A stretch of DNA of 64,000 nucleotides from Polynucleobacter sp. AP-Elch-400A-B2 (GTDB taxonomy: Bacteria; Pseudomonadota; Gammaproteobacteria; Burkholderiales; Burkholderiaceae): positions 876,091 through 940,090 of the forward strand of contig NZ_CP061317.1 of the NCBI RefSeq assembly GCF_018688355.1. Reading direction: 5' to 3'. Made by a program: the position numbers and the translations under genes. Below the pieces are notes generated by a model. The model had not been told where the DNA came from, made no database searches, and saw only the letters and a list, made by a program, of their open reading frames with translations. Shown here one piece after another: positions 16,520 to 24,724 of this stretch; within the stretch, counting starts at the first letter, position 1, and every line of letters begins with the position of its first letter.

Positions 16520-17384
16520 GTGTTGGTGGTAATAGGGATTTAATAATAGGCTCAAACTCAAGTAAGCAATTCGAGTTAATGGCTACACCAATATTGTTTG
16601 GTATTTGAGTAATAGGTATAGGCATTAGTGAAGTTGGCGTAGTAACAATTGCTATTTCACCTTCTGCGGTATGCATTGCTCCAGCGTAATGAATACCTAG
16701 CAATAAAATTCTCTTACCAGTTATAAATGTATTCCCATTTCTATCGGAAAATCCATTTAAATTAGCAAGCAAAACTGGAGATCCACTTGATCCGGGGTAA
16801 CTCGCAATATCTGTTAGAAATTCTAATTTTCCGTTCCAATTGATATATGGATGGGTGGCAGTTACTCCTCTTCTAATTACGGGTAAGTTATTTAGTGAGT
16901 CCCAGATTCCGCTAGGATAGCCAATCATTATTATGTCTTCCATCGGCGAAAGGCTCTCGCGCACATCATTTTCTGGAATTATTGCTTTTGATAGTGGAGT
17001 AAAGAAAATTTCTGCTCCGCTATCTTTAACTTCATTAAGTAGCGGCCCTAGCAAAAAAATAGCCAAATCAACTTTATCACTTGGGTGTTTGATCCATAGG
17101 CTCTCAAAATTATTGAAAGTAAATTTTTTGTGATTGCCAATTAAAGGCTTGCCGTCGGAGCCCTTAAGCGTCAAGTTGAATCCACCGCTTAATGCATCTT
17201 TAATTACATGTTTATTAGAAACTATTGCAGGAATAGATTTTCCATTTTCTTCTAAAAAGTTCATGAAAAAACCAGTACCACATGAACCTTTACCATCTTT
17301 TGTCGTGGATTCGATCCTTGTTGTGCAATGTACTAAATGATCTATCGGCCCCATGTTCAAGATGTTCTCCTTTTTCTGGTCCAT
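16509..17384 (-). CDS. Trypsin-like serine protease
   Basis: 291-residue chymotrypsin-fold protease without signal peptide or PDZ domain, so probably cytoplasmic. The catalytic triad is visible: His59 in SNKHVI, Asp106 in KVDLAIF and Ser200 in YPGSSGSPV. CGTGFF at residue 35 is the usual first strand. The start at 17384 lacks a ribosome-binding site; AAGGAG inside the frame suggests initiation at TTG 17360 or ATG 17354. It sits among small uncharacterised genes in the mobile block. Cytoplasmic trypsin-like proteases in islands can be effector modules of defence systems, but no sensor partner is evident here, so its role is open. Confidence 0.85.
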   Translation of the reverse strand: MDQKKENILNMGPIDHLVHCTTRIESTTKDGKGSCGTGFFMNFLEENGKSIPAIVSNKHVIKDALSGGFNLTLKGSDGKPLIGNHKKFTFNNFESLWIKHPSDKVDLAIFLLGPLLNEVKDSGAEIFFTPLSKAIIPENDVRESLSPMEDIIMIGYPSGIWDSLNNLPVIRRGVTATHPYINWNGKLEFLTDIASYPGSSGSPVLLANLNGFSDRNGNTFITGKRILLLGIHYAGAMHTAEGEIAIVTTPTSLMPIPITQIPNNIGVAINSNCLLEFEPIIKSLLPPTLNV

Positions 17385-17439
17385 TCATCATAAGCTAGGA
17401 GAGAGTGATTGTTATATTTGCATTTTGCTAAATATCTAT

Positions 17440-17586
17440 ATGAAAAGATATAAGGCAACGGTCAATGCGGCGGGCATGTGGGTAGAAACTATTCTCTACG
17501 CCCAAAATCCGGCCCAGGCATATAAGCTGTTTCAAGCTATCTTTGGCGCCAATAACGTGCCACATCAACCGCTACAGATTGGTTAA
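17440..17586 (+). CDS. Small hypothetical protein, 48 aa
   Basis: MKRYKATVNAAGMWV starts a compact protein with an aromatic beta-like N-terminus and a helix (AQNPAQAYKLFQAIFG). The frame is open upstream to 17353, but the ATG at 17440 fits the amino-acid pattern best. It is followed after two bases by the next small ORF, so the two are probably co-translated. Product unknown. Confidence 0.55.
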   Translation: MKRYKATVNAAGMWVETILYAQNPAQAYKLFQAIFGANNVPHQPLQIG

Positions 17587-17588
17587 CT

Positions 17589-17759
17589 ATGAGATTTGAT
17601 GAAATTGCTGCTCAAAAGCCGCTAAGTCCTGAGCAAGCTAGGTTGAAATCAATGAAGGATCGTGTAAAGCGTGACCAAGAGGCTGTTAAGGCTGAGCGGG
17701 CTAGACAGAAGATTAAGGCTGGGCAGTCGGAGTTGGGTCGGTCAACATCAGTTTCTTAG
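17589..17759 (+). CDS. Small hypothetical protein, 56 aa
   Basis: MRFDEIAAQKPLSPEQARL continues as a strongly charged helix rich in K, R, E and Q, possibly a coiled coil or nucleic-acid-binding peptide. It starts two bases after the preceding stop, which suggests translational coupling. Its last 12 bases overlap the convergent small gene at 17748. Confidence 0.55.
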   Translation: MRFDEIAAQKPLSPEQARLKSMKDRVKRDQEAVKAERARQKIKAGQSELGRSTSVS

Positions 17760-17966
17760 GGATTTATTGTTTCCAGCCAGTGTTTGCATGGCATAGATGC
17801 CCCCTTTTGCGAAACCATCCTTGTAATAGACATCAATCGGATCTTCGCCTGGTTTAACTTTTAAGATTGGGATCGGAGGTACGCCAGTATAGGTACCTTT
17901 TACATCTATACATCCATCAATAAATCCTTGCTTCCAGGCTTCATTAATATCATTAAAATTATGCAT
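17748..17966 (-). CDS. Small hypothetical protein, 72 aa
   Basis: MHNFNDINEAWKQGFIDG begins a soluble protein with a Pro-rich centre (GVPPIPILKVKPGED) and the near-repeat 'YYKDGFAKGG', echoing 'WKQGFIDG' as if built of two similar helices. AAGGAG lies six bases upstream of the ATG. Product unknown. Confidence 0.6.
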   Translation of the reverse strand: MHNFNDINEAWKQGFIDGCIDVKGTYTGVPPIPILKVKPGEDPIDVYYKDGFAKGGIYAMQTLAGNNKSLRN

Positions 17967-18116
17967 ATAAGTCTCCTTATGATTACTAGAATGATCTCAG
18001 TATTATTCGTGCTTAGCAACAATTTTTGTAATGTGCATTGGAGGAGGTACCTCAGACTAGATTGGAGGCAATCACTCGATAGTCTCAACAAAATATATTT
18101 TTTAAGGAATTTCTAA

Positions 18117-18392
18117 ATGTCGCTTCCCCCGATTCTTGATGATCTTATTCGATACTGCCAGGTTAAAAGCTTTTCAATGGAGAAGGTCGCTAATTTTAGA
18201 GATCAGTGGGAAAGTAATGATGATCTAAACTCTTTGGAAGCAATTGCTATTCCATGTCCAGAGTGCTTTATGAATGATGTCAAAGATTCAAGAGGGCTTT
18301 ATCAACTGGGATTAGATGAAGCTGAGCAGCAATATATGAAGTGCTATACCTGTAAAGTTAAGATTCCAGTTACTGATGAGGATGATATTTAG
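18117..18392 (+). CDS. Small zinc-ribbon-like protein, 91 aa
   Basis: The N-terminal half is helical. The C-terminal half has two CxxC knuckles, CPEC near residue 47 and CYTC near residue 77, which could bind one zinc ion. AAGGA lies seven bases before the ATG. It is the last gene before the motif pair at 18404-18445 and so may mark the end of the mobile block. Confidence 0.65.
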   Translation: MSLPPILDDLIRYCQVKSFSMEKVANFRDQWESNDDLNSLEAIAIPCPECFMNDVKDSRGLYQLGLDEAEQQYMKCYTCKVKIPVTDEDDI

Positions 18393-18403
18393 AACTTCTC
18401 AAT

Positions 18404-18445
18404 TGTCACGTAACGCGACACCATTTAGTGTCGGTTTAACCGACT
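18404..18445. promoter_or_regulatory. TGTC-N9-GACA motif pair (copy 4, reversed order)
   Basis: TGTCACGTAACGCGACA at 18404-18420, then TGTCGGTTTAACCGACT at 18429-18445, only eight bases apart. At the left side of the block the GGTTT-type motif comes first and the ACGTAACG-type second; here the order is swapped, as would be expected if the block were bounded by them. Confidence 0.5.
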
Positions 18446-18575
18446 CTACATCTGCGGATGCCACAAACCACACAGTCAATTCCACATGATTCCACAGATC
18501 TCGGTGCGTATGCCACACCTGATCTAGCCAGGCTTAAACCATTGTCTAAGCTATTGATTTATATCATTTTTACAG

Positions 18576-18620
18576 CTTCTAAGGCGTAGGTCGCACGTTC
18601 GAATCGTGCTGGGCAGGCCA
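18576..18620 (+). repeat. tRNA-Arg(UCU) 3'-half copy 1
   Basis: The 45 bases run CTTCTAA (anticodon loop, anticodon TCT), GGCGT, TAGGTC, T-arm GCACG-TTCGAAT-CGTGC, TGGGCAG, G, CCA. This is the 3' half of a tRNA-Arg(UCU) gene without its 5' half, so it cannot make a tRNA. It is identical to the copy at 30583-30627. tRNA 3' ends are classic integrase attachment sites. Confidence 0.8.
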
Positions 18621-18707
18621 AGAATCCAACTGGCTGATGAGTTTTATTAAAAAACCTCAGTTTACAAGCCTCAATGGAGTATTTTTGTGTATCAGTAGAG
18701 CTACGCC

Positions 18708-20072
18708 TTGTTATATCCCCGGCACTATGTAGAATGGTTCCAATATCTCTCCGAGCTGACTTGGCATCTTGCCAAACCTACCGCCCTAGATTTCGAACAT
18801 AGTTCAATTCTTGGGGTGTCAGTGAATTCCACCATCATTAATGGCATCAAAGCAATTTGTAGCTCAATTTCAATAACCATATTGATTGGGGGTTGCACTA
18901 CTCCCGTCACTCCAGACTTTACAGAGATGTCGGCACGCTACGCCGTCATTTTGGAGCAGTACCAATTAAATAGCATCCTGATTAATATCATCCGCGCATC
19001 CAATGAGCGCCCGTTAAGTTTTCTAGATATTCCCAGCATCACTGGATCTGGTAATGTAAGTTTTAATACAGGATTAGGTCCATCAATGAATGGTTTCATT
19101 GGAGGGCTTGCAGGCGGCCCTCTTGGCATAAGCTCATTTAGCCCAAGTCTCAACCCATCTTTTGGTAATAGTTTTAACTTTTCCCAGTCCTCACTTGATA
19201 ACGCCACTTTTCTGCAAGGATTTTTATCTCAAATCCCCATTGGAACTGCCAAGTTTTTTATTTCCGATAATATCCCGAGAGAGGTAATGTTTAGTCTAGT
19301 AGTTGCTTCAATTGAAATTAAGCAATCTGATGGTAAATCTACTCGGTATATAAACAATCCGCTTCTACCAGAATATCCGGCCTTCCAAGCCGAGCTTTAT
19401 AAGTTGCTAAGTTACGGCTTGACTGTTGATCAGGTCAAAGAGGGGCCAAAGAAAAATAGTTCTCCTGCATTAGGTAGAACAGCAAACTATTCACAACCTA
19501 ACATGCCATCGCCTTATCAAAGTCCAGGTGGGTATGGCGGGTATGGCGGGTATGGTGGATCATCCGGTGCTTATGGTGGAATGTACGGCCAAATGCAACT
19601 GCAACCTCAATTTAAGATTTGCGTTGATGAGAACAAATTTGCCAACTTTGTTAAAGAAGAATTTAGCTCTGACATTTTTTGCAAAGCAAGTCTAAACGCC
19701 CCTAAAAATAGGAGCTCTAAATCTGAACTGATCTTAACCATTCGATCACCCAATACAGTCTTCGAATATCTTGGACAGGTAGTATCCGCCCAGAATCAAG
19801 AAAACCCCTTCATTGTTACATTGCCTCCATCAGCAACTACTCAAGCTCGAAAAATTGGCCAAGAAAATCAATATGCCTTATTGATTGTCAGAAAAAATGA
19901 CTCAAGTAATAAAAATTTTGCAAGAGTAAAAAATATTGATGACGATGTTCATAGTATTCCAGCAAACGATAACGGCTATTCCCCAATGGTCTTGAAGATT
20001 ATTTCGCAATTATTAAGTCTTAATAAAGTCCCTGGCAGTATTCCAGCATCACCAGGAATTCTCTTGCGTTAA
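18708..20072 (+). CDS. Putative lipoprotein, unknown function
   Basis: The frame is open from a TTG at 18708 (454 codons), but the first ~37 residues look like read-through of upstream DNA. A hydrophobic segment ending ITILIGGC is a lipobox, so the true start is probably a GTG near 18816-18825 just before it. The body has a Gly/Ser/Asn-rich region (LSFLDIPSITGSG; GGLAGGPLGISSF) and a (GGY)n tract near residue 275, encoded by 9-bp DNA repeats. The C-terminal ~130 residues look like a compact beta domain. A similar RASNERPLSFLDIP segment occurs in other hypothetical lipoproteins I recall, but no function is known to me. Confidence 0.65.
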   Translation: MLYPRHYVEWFQYLSELTWHLAKPTALDFEHSSILGVSVNSTIINGIKAICSSISITILIGGCTTPVTPDFTEMSARYAVILEQYQLNSILINIIRASNERPLSFLDIPSITGSGNVSFNTGLGPSMNGFIGGLAGGPLGISSFSPSLNPSFGNSFNFSQSSLDNATFLQGFLSQIPIGTAKFFISDNIPREVMFSLVVASIEIKQSDGKSTRYINNPLLPEYPAFQAELYKLLSYGLTVDQVKEGPKKNSSPALGRTANYSQPNMPSPYQSPGGYGGYGGYGGSSGAYGGMYGQMQLQPQFKICVDENKFANFVKEEFSSDIFCKASLNAPKNRSSKSELILTIRSPNTVFEYLGQVVSAQNQENPFIVTLPPSATTQARKIGQENQYALLIVRKNDSSNKNFARVKNIDDDVHSIPANDNGYSPMVLKIISQLLSLNKVPGSIPASPGILLR

Positions 20073-20191
20073 TGTCCAGCATGCTTTTTGCCAGACAGTA
20101 TGACTTCACTCTGAAGTACAGCCTCCAAAGAGAGGGAGATTAAGTTTGTTCTTATCACCAACGGATATTTAAATAATTAAAAGGAACTGCC

Positions 20192-20593
20192 ATGTTATTT
20201 CTTAGAGTATCGGTTTTTACTTTCTTCACACTTCTTGCATTTCAGACAAATGCTCAGCCATATCGAATGATTCCTGGCAATTGGTCTAATTCATGTCAAG
20301 CATCAGCTATGGAGGGGACAACTATGGTAGCGTCTTGTCAGAATGGGCGAGGCCAATGGGTAGCGGCAAGACTTACAAATGCCACCCAATGTACGAATAT
20401 CTCTGCACAAAACGGTCAATTGGTTTGCTCTGGGGGGCCGCCTCCTTCAGTAGGAACGTCAGGAGCGGGCGTATACAACACAGGCTTAACTGGGCGTGCT
20501 TTAGAAAGATTTAACTATTGCATGAATTCTGGGTTGGGAAATGGGCGGGGATATTCAAACCCAACTTCATTTTGTGAGCAATGGGCTCAGTAA
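20192..20593 (+). CDS. Secreted CVNH (cyanovirin-N homology) domain protein
   Basis: 133 residues with a signal peptide (cut near TNAQ). The following domain, GNWSNSCQASAMEGTTMV, then ASCQNGRG, then NGQLVC, is the CVNH pattern of a small sugar-binding fold with paired cysteines. A Gly-rich linker leads to a C-terminal segment with two more Cys. AAAGGA lies nine bases before the ATG. It is 119 bp after the lipoprotein and may share its transcript; a terminator follows at 20702. Confidence 0.75.
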   Translation: MLFLRVSVFTFFTLLAFQTNAQPYRMIPGNWSNSCQASAMEGTTMVASCQNGRGQWVAARLTNATQCTNISAQNGQLVCSGGPPPSVGTSGAGVYNTGLTGRALERFNYCMNSGLGNGRGYSNPTSFCEQWAQ

Positions 20594-20701
20594 CATTCCA
20601 AGGTAAATCCAAAAGCTCGATTTGAGTACAACAAAATTAAAAAGAGCTTGGATCGAGCATCCTAGGCCTTGGTCGGCCTCTCCTCAGCACCATGAAACAC
20701 T

Positions 20702-20728
20702 AAAACCACTTTCGGGTGGTTTTATTTT
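20702..20728 (+). terminator. Rho-independent terminator after the CVNH gene
   Basis: AAAACCAC, six-base loop, GTGGTTTT, then ATTTT. The loop and stem resemble the terminator after the phasin gene. Confidence 0.75.
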
Positions 20729-20827
20729 GTCAGGTTAACCGACAAAATTAGTTAAGCTAGATAAATCTTTGACCCTGACGATTTAGTGTCGGTTTGACCC
20801 GACCGTGGAGTGTCGGGTTAAGTGACG
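20728..20827. promoter_or_regulatory. TGTC-N9-GACA motif cluster (copy 5)
   Basis: TGTCAGGTTAACCGACA (20728-20744), TGTCGGTTTGACCCGAC (20787-20803, right arm shifted by one base) and TGTCGGGTTAAGTGACG (20811-20827). The middle one is preceded by CCCTGACGAT, shared with the integrase leader at 11059, so the two places form a direct repeat 9.7 kb apart. Confidence 0.5.
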
Positions 20828-20874
20828 GTCATTTAGGGTTGTTACGTGTAATGTCGTTTTAAACGCCAAATGCT

Positions 20875-22938
20875 CTATTTGTTCAATTGACGATTGACTA
20901 CCGATTGTTCAGCAATTTTGATGCTACCTGAAACAAAGGGTATGACACCAAGCGCAATATGAATCTCGTGGGGATAAATCACTTTGCCATTCGTAATCAC
21001 AGTAGAAATTTTTCTAATGTCTTCAATATTACTAGTTGGGTCGCCATCTACAATGATTAAATCAGCAAGTTTATTAATCTCAATAGAGCCTCTATCCTGG
21101 AGTGTTTTGGTGACTTTAGCCCCATTCCATGTTGCAATTTGAAGAGCTTCTGCAGGAGAAATTCCAGCTTTGACGTAAAGCTCTAATTCACTATGTAATC
21201 CAAATCCTGCCAAGGTGTCAGTACCTGCAACAAGAGATACCCCGTTCTTATGCAGAAGACCTACAAACTCAATCATTTTGTTGTACGAGTTTTTATATCT
21301 ATTTGCGGTAACTGCATCCGGAATGTTCATAGTTCCAGTTTTAAAACTGCGCTGTAGATCTGGCGGTAAATGTTCGGCAATGCCGGCAAAAGGATCTGCC
21401 ATTTCCCCATCTTGTTGCTTTATAAAATCAAATGCAGATAAGGTTGGATCAACGGTGATTTTTTTGTCTTTGAGTAACTTAATAAACTCTCTTACTTCCA
21501 GAGAATCAAGGTCTATTGAGCCAGTTTGCTCTGCTGGCAAATAAAACCTTTCCAATGTTCTTGTATCAGTCTTATTGTCTGCTAAAAAGTTGAGCACTAC
21601 TTGATTGATATGGTTTAGTTCATTAAATCCAGAATCAATCGCTTCATTAGCTTTCATAAACCCAGGAACATGACCTCCAACCGTCATTCCTTTTTCATGA
21701 GCATAGGTGCTGGTTTCCTTAACTAAGTCTTTGGGAAAAGAACTGTAAATTTTGATGTGACGATAACCATGCTCAAAATACCAATCAACAGATTCCTTTG
21801 CCTGAGCTAGGTTTTCGATCATGATTCCATCTGAGGAGGAGTATTCACTTTTACCTTCTATAAAGCCGGCAGGGATGATGTGTGGAAACAGTAATTGATT
21901 ATTTATACTTTCACTAATAATTTCTTGTACTTCTGTATTTGAATTACCCATATCACGAACTGTTGTCACGCCGGAAGACAAGTGATACAAGCCAGACCAT
22001 TTATTAATATGGGTATGCATATCAAATAGTCCAGGTAGAAGTGTTTTTCCAGAGCCGTTTATCGTATCGCCTCCAAATTCAATTGGGGAATTGACTGAAG
22101 AAATTTTGACGATTCTTTTATTCTCGATCAATATGTCATGGGGTTCAGTCAAGGATGCATTCTCACTATCAAATAGACGAATATTTTTAATTAATAAAGC
22201 GCCATTGATTGGGTGTTGAAGTTCTTGGCTCTTTTGATGAAGAACTTTTTGATTTGCTAAATTTTGTTTTTCGCTAAGTGTTGCAAGACTTTCTTCCCAG
22301 CCTTTTTCTATTAAATATGAGTATCCAGGAATAATCGCGGCGAATAGTCTAGGATTATTTCCTGAAGTAGCCCAAAAAAAGTCTGGCTTTAGCCCCATGC
22401 CAACCTGCATAACCAGCTTTACGTTTTGTTGTTTTGAGTCTTTTTTGACAATGGTTTCATAGATAACTTCCTGTTTTAGGCCTCCAGAGGGAAGTAATGG
22501 CAAATAATTATTCTTGCTTTTGCTAAGAGCAGTAATCATTAATGAGTTCACTTCCCAAGAAGCATTCATGGGAAGAAAAAACCCACTTTGATTTATTTTT
22601 TTAGAGCCATCTTCAGAATTGGAGTGCCATGCAATTAAATTATTTTTAGCAGTAAATCTCTCGTTTACCTTGCCTCCCATTTCAGATGTACCTGAAACAC
22701 GATAGTCTTTCATAGTGCCATCGGAGGCTAAAATTATGCGTTCTTCTAGGGTTGGCCCTCTACCATTTTCTTTAAAGTTAAAGCTAACGTCGACCTTATT
22801 ACCGTGACGTTTAACGGTCTGATGACCTGCTTTGACCCCATTTTCTAGAAGGATGACATATTCCACTTCTGAAGAGTTGGCCAGCATGGGAGCCCATATA
22901 AATAAAAGGGTCAATAAAACTTTTTGAAAGGAGGTCAT
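20875..22938 (-). CDS. Exported amidohydrolase-family protein with N-terminal accessory domain
   Basis: 687 residues. A signal peptide (LLFIWAPMLANSS) precedes a ~220-residue beta-rich domain of unknown role, then a TIM-barrel amidohydrolase (about residues 245-660) of the imidazolonepropionase/prolidase-like group. Metal ligands are visible: DMHTH, the Lys in HIKIYSS, GGHVPG, ELNHINQ and the Asp in VAGTDTLAGFG; the composite-domain end is LADLIIVDGDP. It probably hydrolyses a cyclic amide, peptide or lactone in the periplasm; the substrate cannot be told. GGAGG is directly upstream of the ATG. It stands alone, flanked by hairpins. Confidence 0.85.
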   Translation of the reverse strand: MTSFQKVLLTLLFIWAPMLANSSEVEYVILLENGVKAGHQTVKRHGNKVDVSFNFKENGRGPTLEERIILASDGTMKDYRVSGTSEMGGKVNERFTAKNNLIAWHSNSEDGSKKINQSGFFLPMNASWEVNSLMITALSKSKNNYLPLLPSGGLKQEVIYETIVKKDSKQQNVKLVMQVGMGLKPDFFWATSGNNPRLFAAIIPGYSYLIEKGWEESLATLSEKQNLANQKVLHQKSQELQHPINGALLIKNIRLFDSENASLTEPHDILIENKRIVKISSVNSPIEFGGDTINGSGKTLLPGLFDMHTHINKWSGLYHLSSGVTTVRDMGNSNTEVQEIISESINNQLLFPHIIPAGFIEGKSEYSSSDGIMIENLAQAKESVDWYFEHGYRHIKIYSSFPKDLVKETSTYAHEKGMTVGGHVPGFMKANEAIDSGFNELNHINQVVLNFLADNKTDTRTLERFYLPAEQTGSIDLDSLEVREFIKLLKDKKITVDPTLSAFDFIKQQDGEMADPFAGIAEHLPPDLQRSFKTGTMNIPDAVTANRYKNSYNKMIEFVGLLHKNGVSLVAGTDTLAGFGLHSELELYVKAGISPAEALQIATWNGAKVTKTLQDRGSIEINKLADLIIVDGDPTSNIEDIRKISTVITNGKVIYPHEIHIALGVIPFVSGSIKIAEQSVVNRQLNK

Positions 22939-23289
22939 GAAATAGGGGTAGTTAGAACAAAGAGAGCAATATACGCACTCTTTATTACTTAGTCATTACA
23001 TTCATTCATTAATCTCGGGCCACCAATAATCAAAATAGCCCATTTATTGGGCTATTTTCTTTTAAGGCAAGGCAGGCTATGCTTTATAAGCCTCAGGTTT
23101 TTTAAAGGGACAAATCTTGGCGTCCTGAGGCATTGACTTAAACGATGCTCAATTCTTAGTAACGAAATACAGTGAACTTCATTTAGTATTTTGCTAAATT
23201 AATTAAGCGAATAATCTAAGGCCATGATGTTCAAAGATATCTGTACAAGCATTGGCTATTTATTCGAGCTATTAGAGCAGTTGATCTTA
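22939..23289. other. Intergenic region
   Basis: Promoter region of the amidohydrolase gene plus the hairpin at 23032-23058. The remainder (about 23060-23289) shows no ORF or repeat I can support. Confidence 0.5.
23032..23058 (-). terminator. Bidirectional hairpin terminator
   Basis: AAAATAGCCCA-tttat-TGGGCTATTTT, an 11-bp perfect stem with A/T tracts on both sides. It lies downstream of the minus-strand GNAT gene. Confidence 0.75.
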
Positions 23290-23841
23290 CTAAGTTCTGA
23301 AAGCTAGGCCAAGCTGATGAAATGGAGACATCGATAACCAATTACGATTGGCAACAATCATTTGTTCTTTGAAAAAGGTCGCTGGCGTTGGTGGCTGTAG
23401 TATCAAGTTAACTTCTGAATCACCCATCATGTTGCGGGGCACTAAGCCATGTTTTTGGCACAAGTGCTTAATCGGCCTATTCCAGCTAATACAGTGCATG
23501 AATAAATCTTTGTAGTAACGATTACGAGCCCAGGTAATAGCCTCATCCATCATCCGATTGGCGATGCCTTGCTTACGATATAGCAAGCTAACAATCACGC
23601 CAAACTCCACTTCTTGTTCATGAGTAGCAATATGAATCGTGCCAGCCCACCTGCCATTAATCTTAGCAACAAGGAAATGATTTCTTTTGGAATTGCTTAC
23701 AAGCTGGTCAATTAGCAGATCAATTGCCTCTTGGCCCATTGTGTAGCCGAAATAGTCATGAAGAGTTTGCGGATCTTGGTCTTTTAACCAAGATCCATAT
23801 TTTGAGTACTGATTTCGCAATAGAAACTCAGTAGTCAGCAT
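23290..23841 (-). CDS. GNAT-family N-acetyltransferase
   Basis: 183 residues from ATG 23841, or 215 from a TTG at 23937. The GNAT acetyl-CoA loop is visible as VSLLYRKQGIANRMM, followed by the helix DEAITWAR and a beta bulge (LFMHCISWNRPI). The acceptor is unknown. The ATG at 23841 comes five bases after the stop of a 33-codon ORF, so coupled translation is likely and favours it over the TTG, which would overlap that ORF. It ends a three-gene minus-strand set (53 aa, 33 aa, GNAT). Confidence 0.75.
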   Translation of the reverse strand: MLTTEFLLRNQYSKYGSWLKDQDPQTLHDYFGYTMGQEAIDLLIDQLVSNSKRNHFLVAKINGRWAGTIHIATHEQEVEFGVIVSLLYRKQGIANRMMDEAITWARNRYYKDLFMHCISWNRPIKHLCQKHGLVPRNMMGDSEVNLILQPPTPATFFKEQMIVANRNWLSMSPFHQLGLAFRT

Positions 23842-23845
23842 GGCA

Positions 23846-23947
23846 TTACTCAATATGACTATGAGTTCTGTAATATTTTGCTTGCTGGGTTCTAGCTTCG
23901 ATCCAAGCGAACCATAGGTCTTGGAATACTCGTCCAATCTTTTTCAT
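23846..23947 (-). CDS. Very small protein, 33 aa
   Basis: MKKIGRVFQDLWFAW then IEARTQQAKYYRT: a short basic amphipathic helix, like other tiny betaproteobacterial ORFs I have seen in this style. It begins three bases after the 53-aa ORF stop and ends five bases before the GNAT ATG. It could be a genuine microprotein or merely a translational bridge. Confidence 0.4.
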   Translation of the reverse strand: MKKIGRVFQDLWFAWIEARTQQAKYYRTHSHIE

Positions 23948-23950
23948 GAT

Positions 23951-24112
23951 TTAAAGCCCCCTTGAAGTGTCGAAGTGATACAGATAGTCACGAGTCAGTT
24001 CTTCAACTTGCTGATGGCTAACAGGGTTGCGGCTGTTGATATATCGCTCTAAATCATTGCCCTTGGACTGGTTGCCAAAGACTTGATTCAAGAGACTCAA
24101 TAATTGTGTCAT
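23951..24112 (-). CDS. Small hypothetical protein, 53 aa
   Basis: MTQLLSLLNQVFGNQ, then DLERYINSRNPVSHQQVEEL, then a YLYHFD tail. AAGGAG lies seven bases upstream of the ATG. The 'LE-Y-I-NP-S--VE-L' pattern resembles small proteins annotated DUF3563-like, a loose comparison. First gene of the unit leading into the GNAT gene. Confidence 0.6.
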   Translation of the reverse strand: MTQLLSLLNQVFGNQSKGNDLERYINSRNPVSHQQVEELTRDYLYHFDTSRGL

Positions 24113-24364
24113 TTAAGGCTCCTTATCTAAAATATGTTAGGGTTAATACTTAGTCAGTATGTGCTTTATTTGTGAATATTGCATGACAGCAAAGCACTAT
24201 TGGCTAATAAAACCCTTTTATTTATATTAAAAATGCAAGATTTTTAACTAAGGCCCTAAAAGGAATAAAAAATAGATCAATTTGATTTTGGCACTCAAAA
24301 TGTCAATATAAAGTTACAGGATAGAATGTAAATCCAACTTTATTCAACGAGAAAGGATACTTCT

Positions 24365-24541
24365 ATGGACGCATTGCAAGAGACTGTTGAGAAATTAAAA
24401 GAGACTGGAACCATCGGTCTAGAAGACTTTAGAAGTCTGAAGATGAAAGAGCTTGAAGTCCTTGCCGAAGAAATCAAAGAGTGGTGTCTTTATGGCAATG
24501 GCAAACCCGAGAAACTTGGTAAGAAACATAAAAAGCATTAA
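24365..24541 (+). CDS. Small hypothetical protein, 58 aa
   Basis: MDALQETVEKLKETGT, then a charged helix (MKELEVLAEEIKEWCLYG) and a very basic tail (KLGKKHKKH). GAAAGGA stands upstream of the ATG. It could bind nucleic acid through the tail. It converges with the 59-aa ORF three bases later. Confidence 0.6.
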   Translation: MDALQETVEKLKETGTIGLEDFRSLKMKELEVLAEEIKEWCLYGNGKPEKLGKKHKKH

Positions 24542-24544
24542 AGC

Positions 24545-24724
24545 CTAATCTTCTAAATCCTCGCTACTGTCATCTACTCGGTATTCCAGTTGTATTTTCT
24601 TCAATACCGGATGTAAAAGTGGGTCCGTATCCTTTGGCGATGGATCAGTTAAATGGTAGAAGCCATAAAAGGGTATGGGTTCTTTTTCAGCAAGCTCACG
24701 ATCTTCAGTAGTAAAGGTAGTCAT
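24545..24724 (-). CDS. Small hypothetical protein, 59 aa
   Basis: MTTFTTEDRELAEKEPIP, then FYGFYHLTDPSPKDTDP, then an acidic tail (DDSSEDLED). Overall acidic, in contrast to the basic 58-aa neighbour with which it converges. AGGGGAG precedes the ATG. Function unknown. Confidence 0.6.
   Translation of the reverse strand: MTTFTTEDRELAEKEPIPFYGFYHLTDPSPKDTDPLLHPVLKKIQLEYRVDDSSEDLED

Larger units (their letters stand above)
18393..18707. other. Junction region with motif pair and tRNA-Arg 3' fragment
   Basis: No gene. It contains the TGTC-N9-GACA pair (18404-18445), a stretch with several CCACA-like repeats (about 18470-18520) and the first tRNA-Arg 3'-half copy (18576-18620). It is the boundary between the integrase block and the tRNA-fragment-delimited zone. 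Confidence 0.6.
20594..20874. other. Intergenic region with terminator and motif cluster
   Basis: Contains the terminator at 20702-20728 and three further TGTC-N9-GACA type motifs. No gene. Confidence 0.6.
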
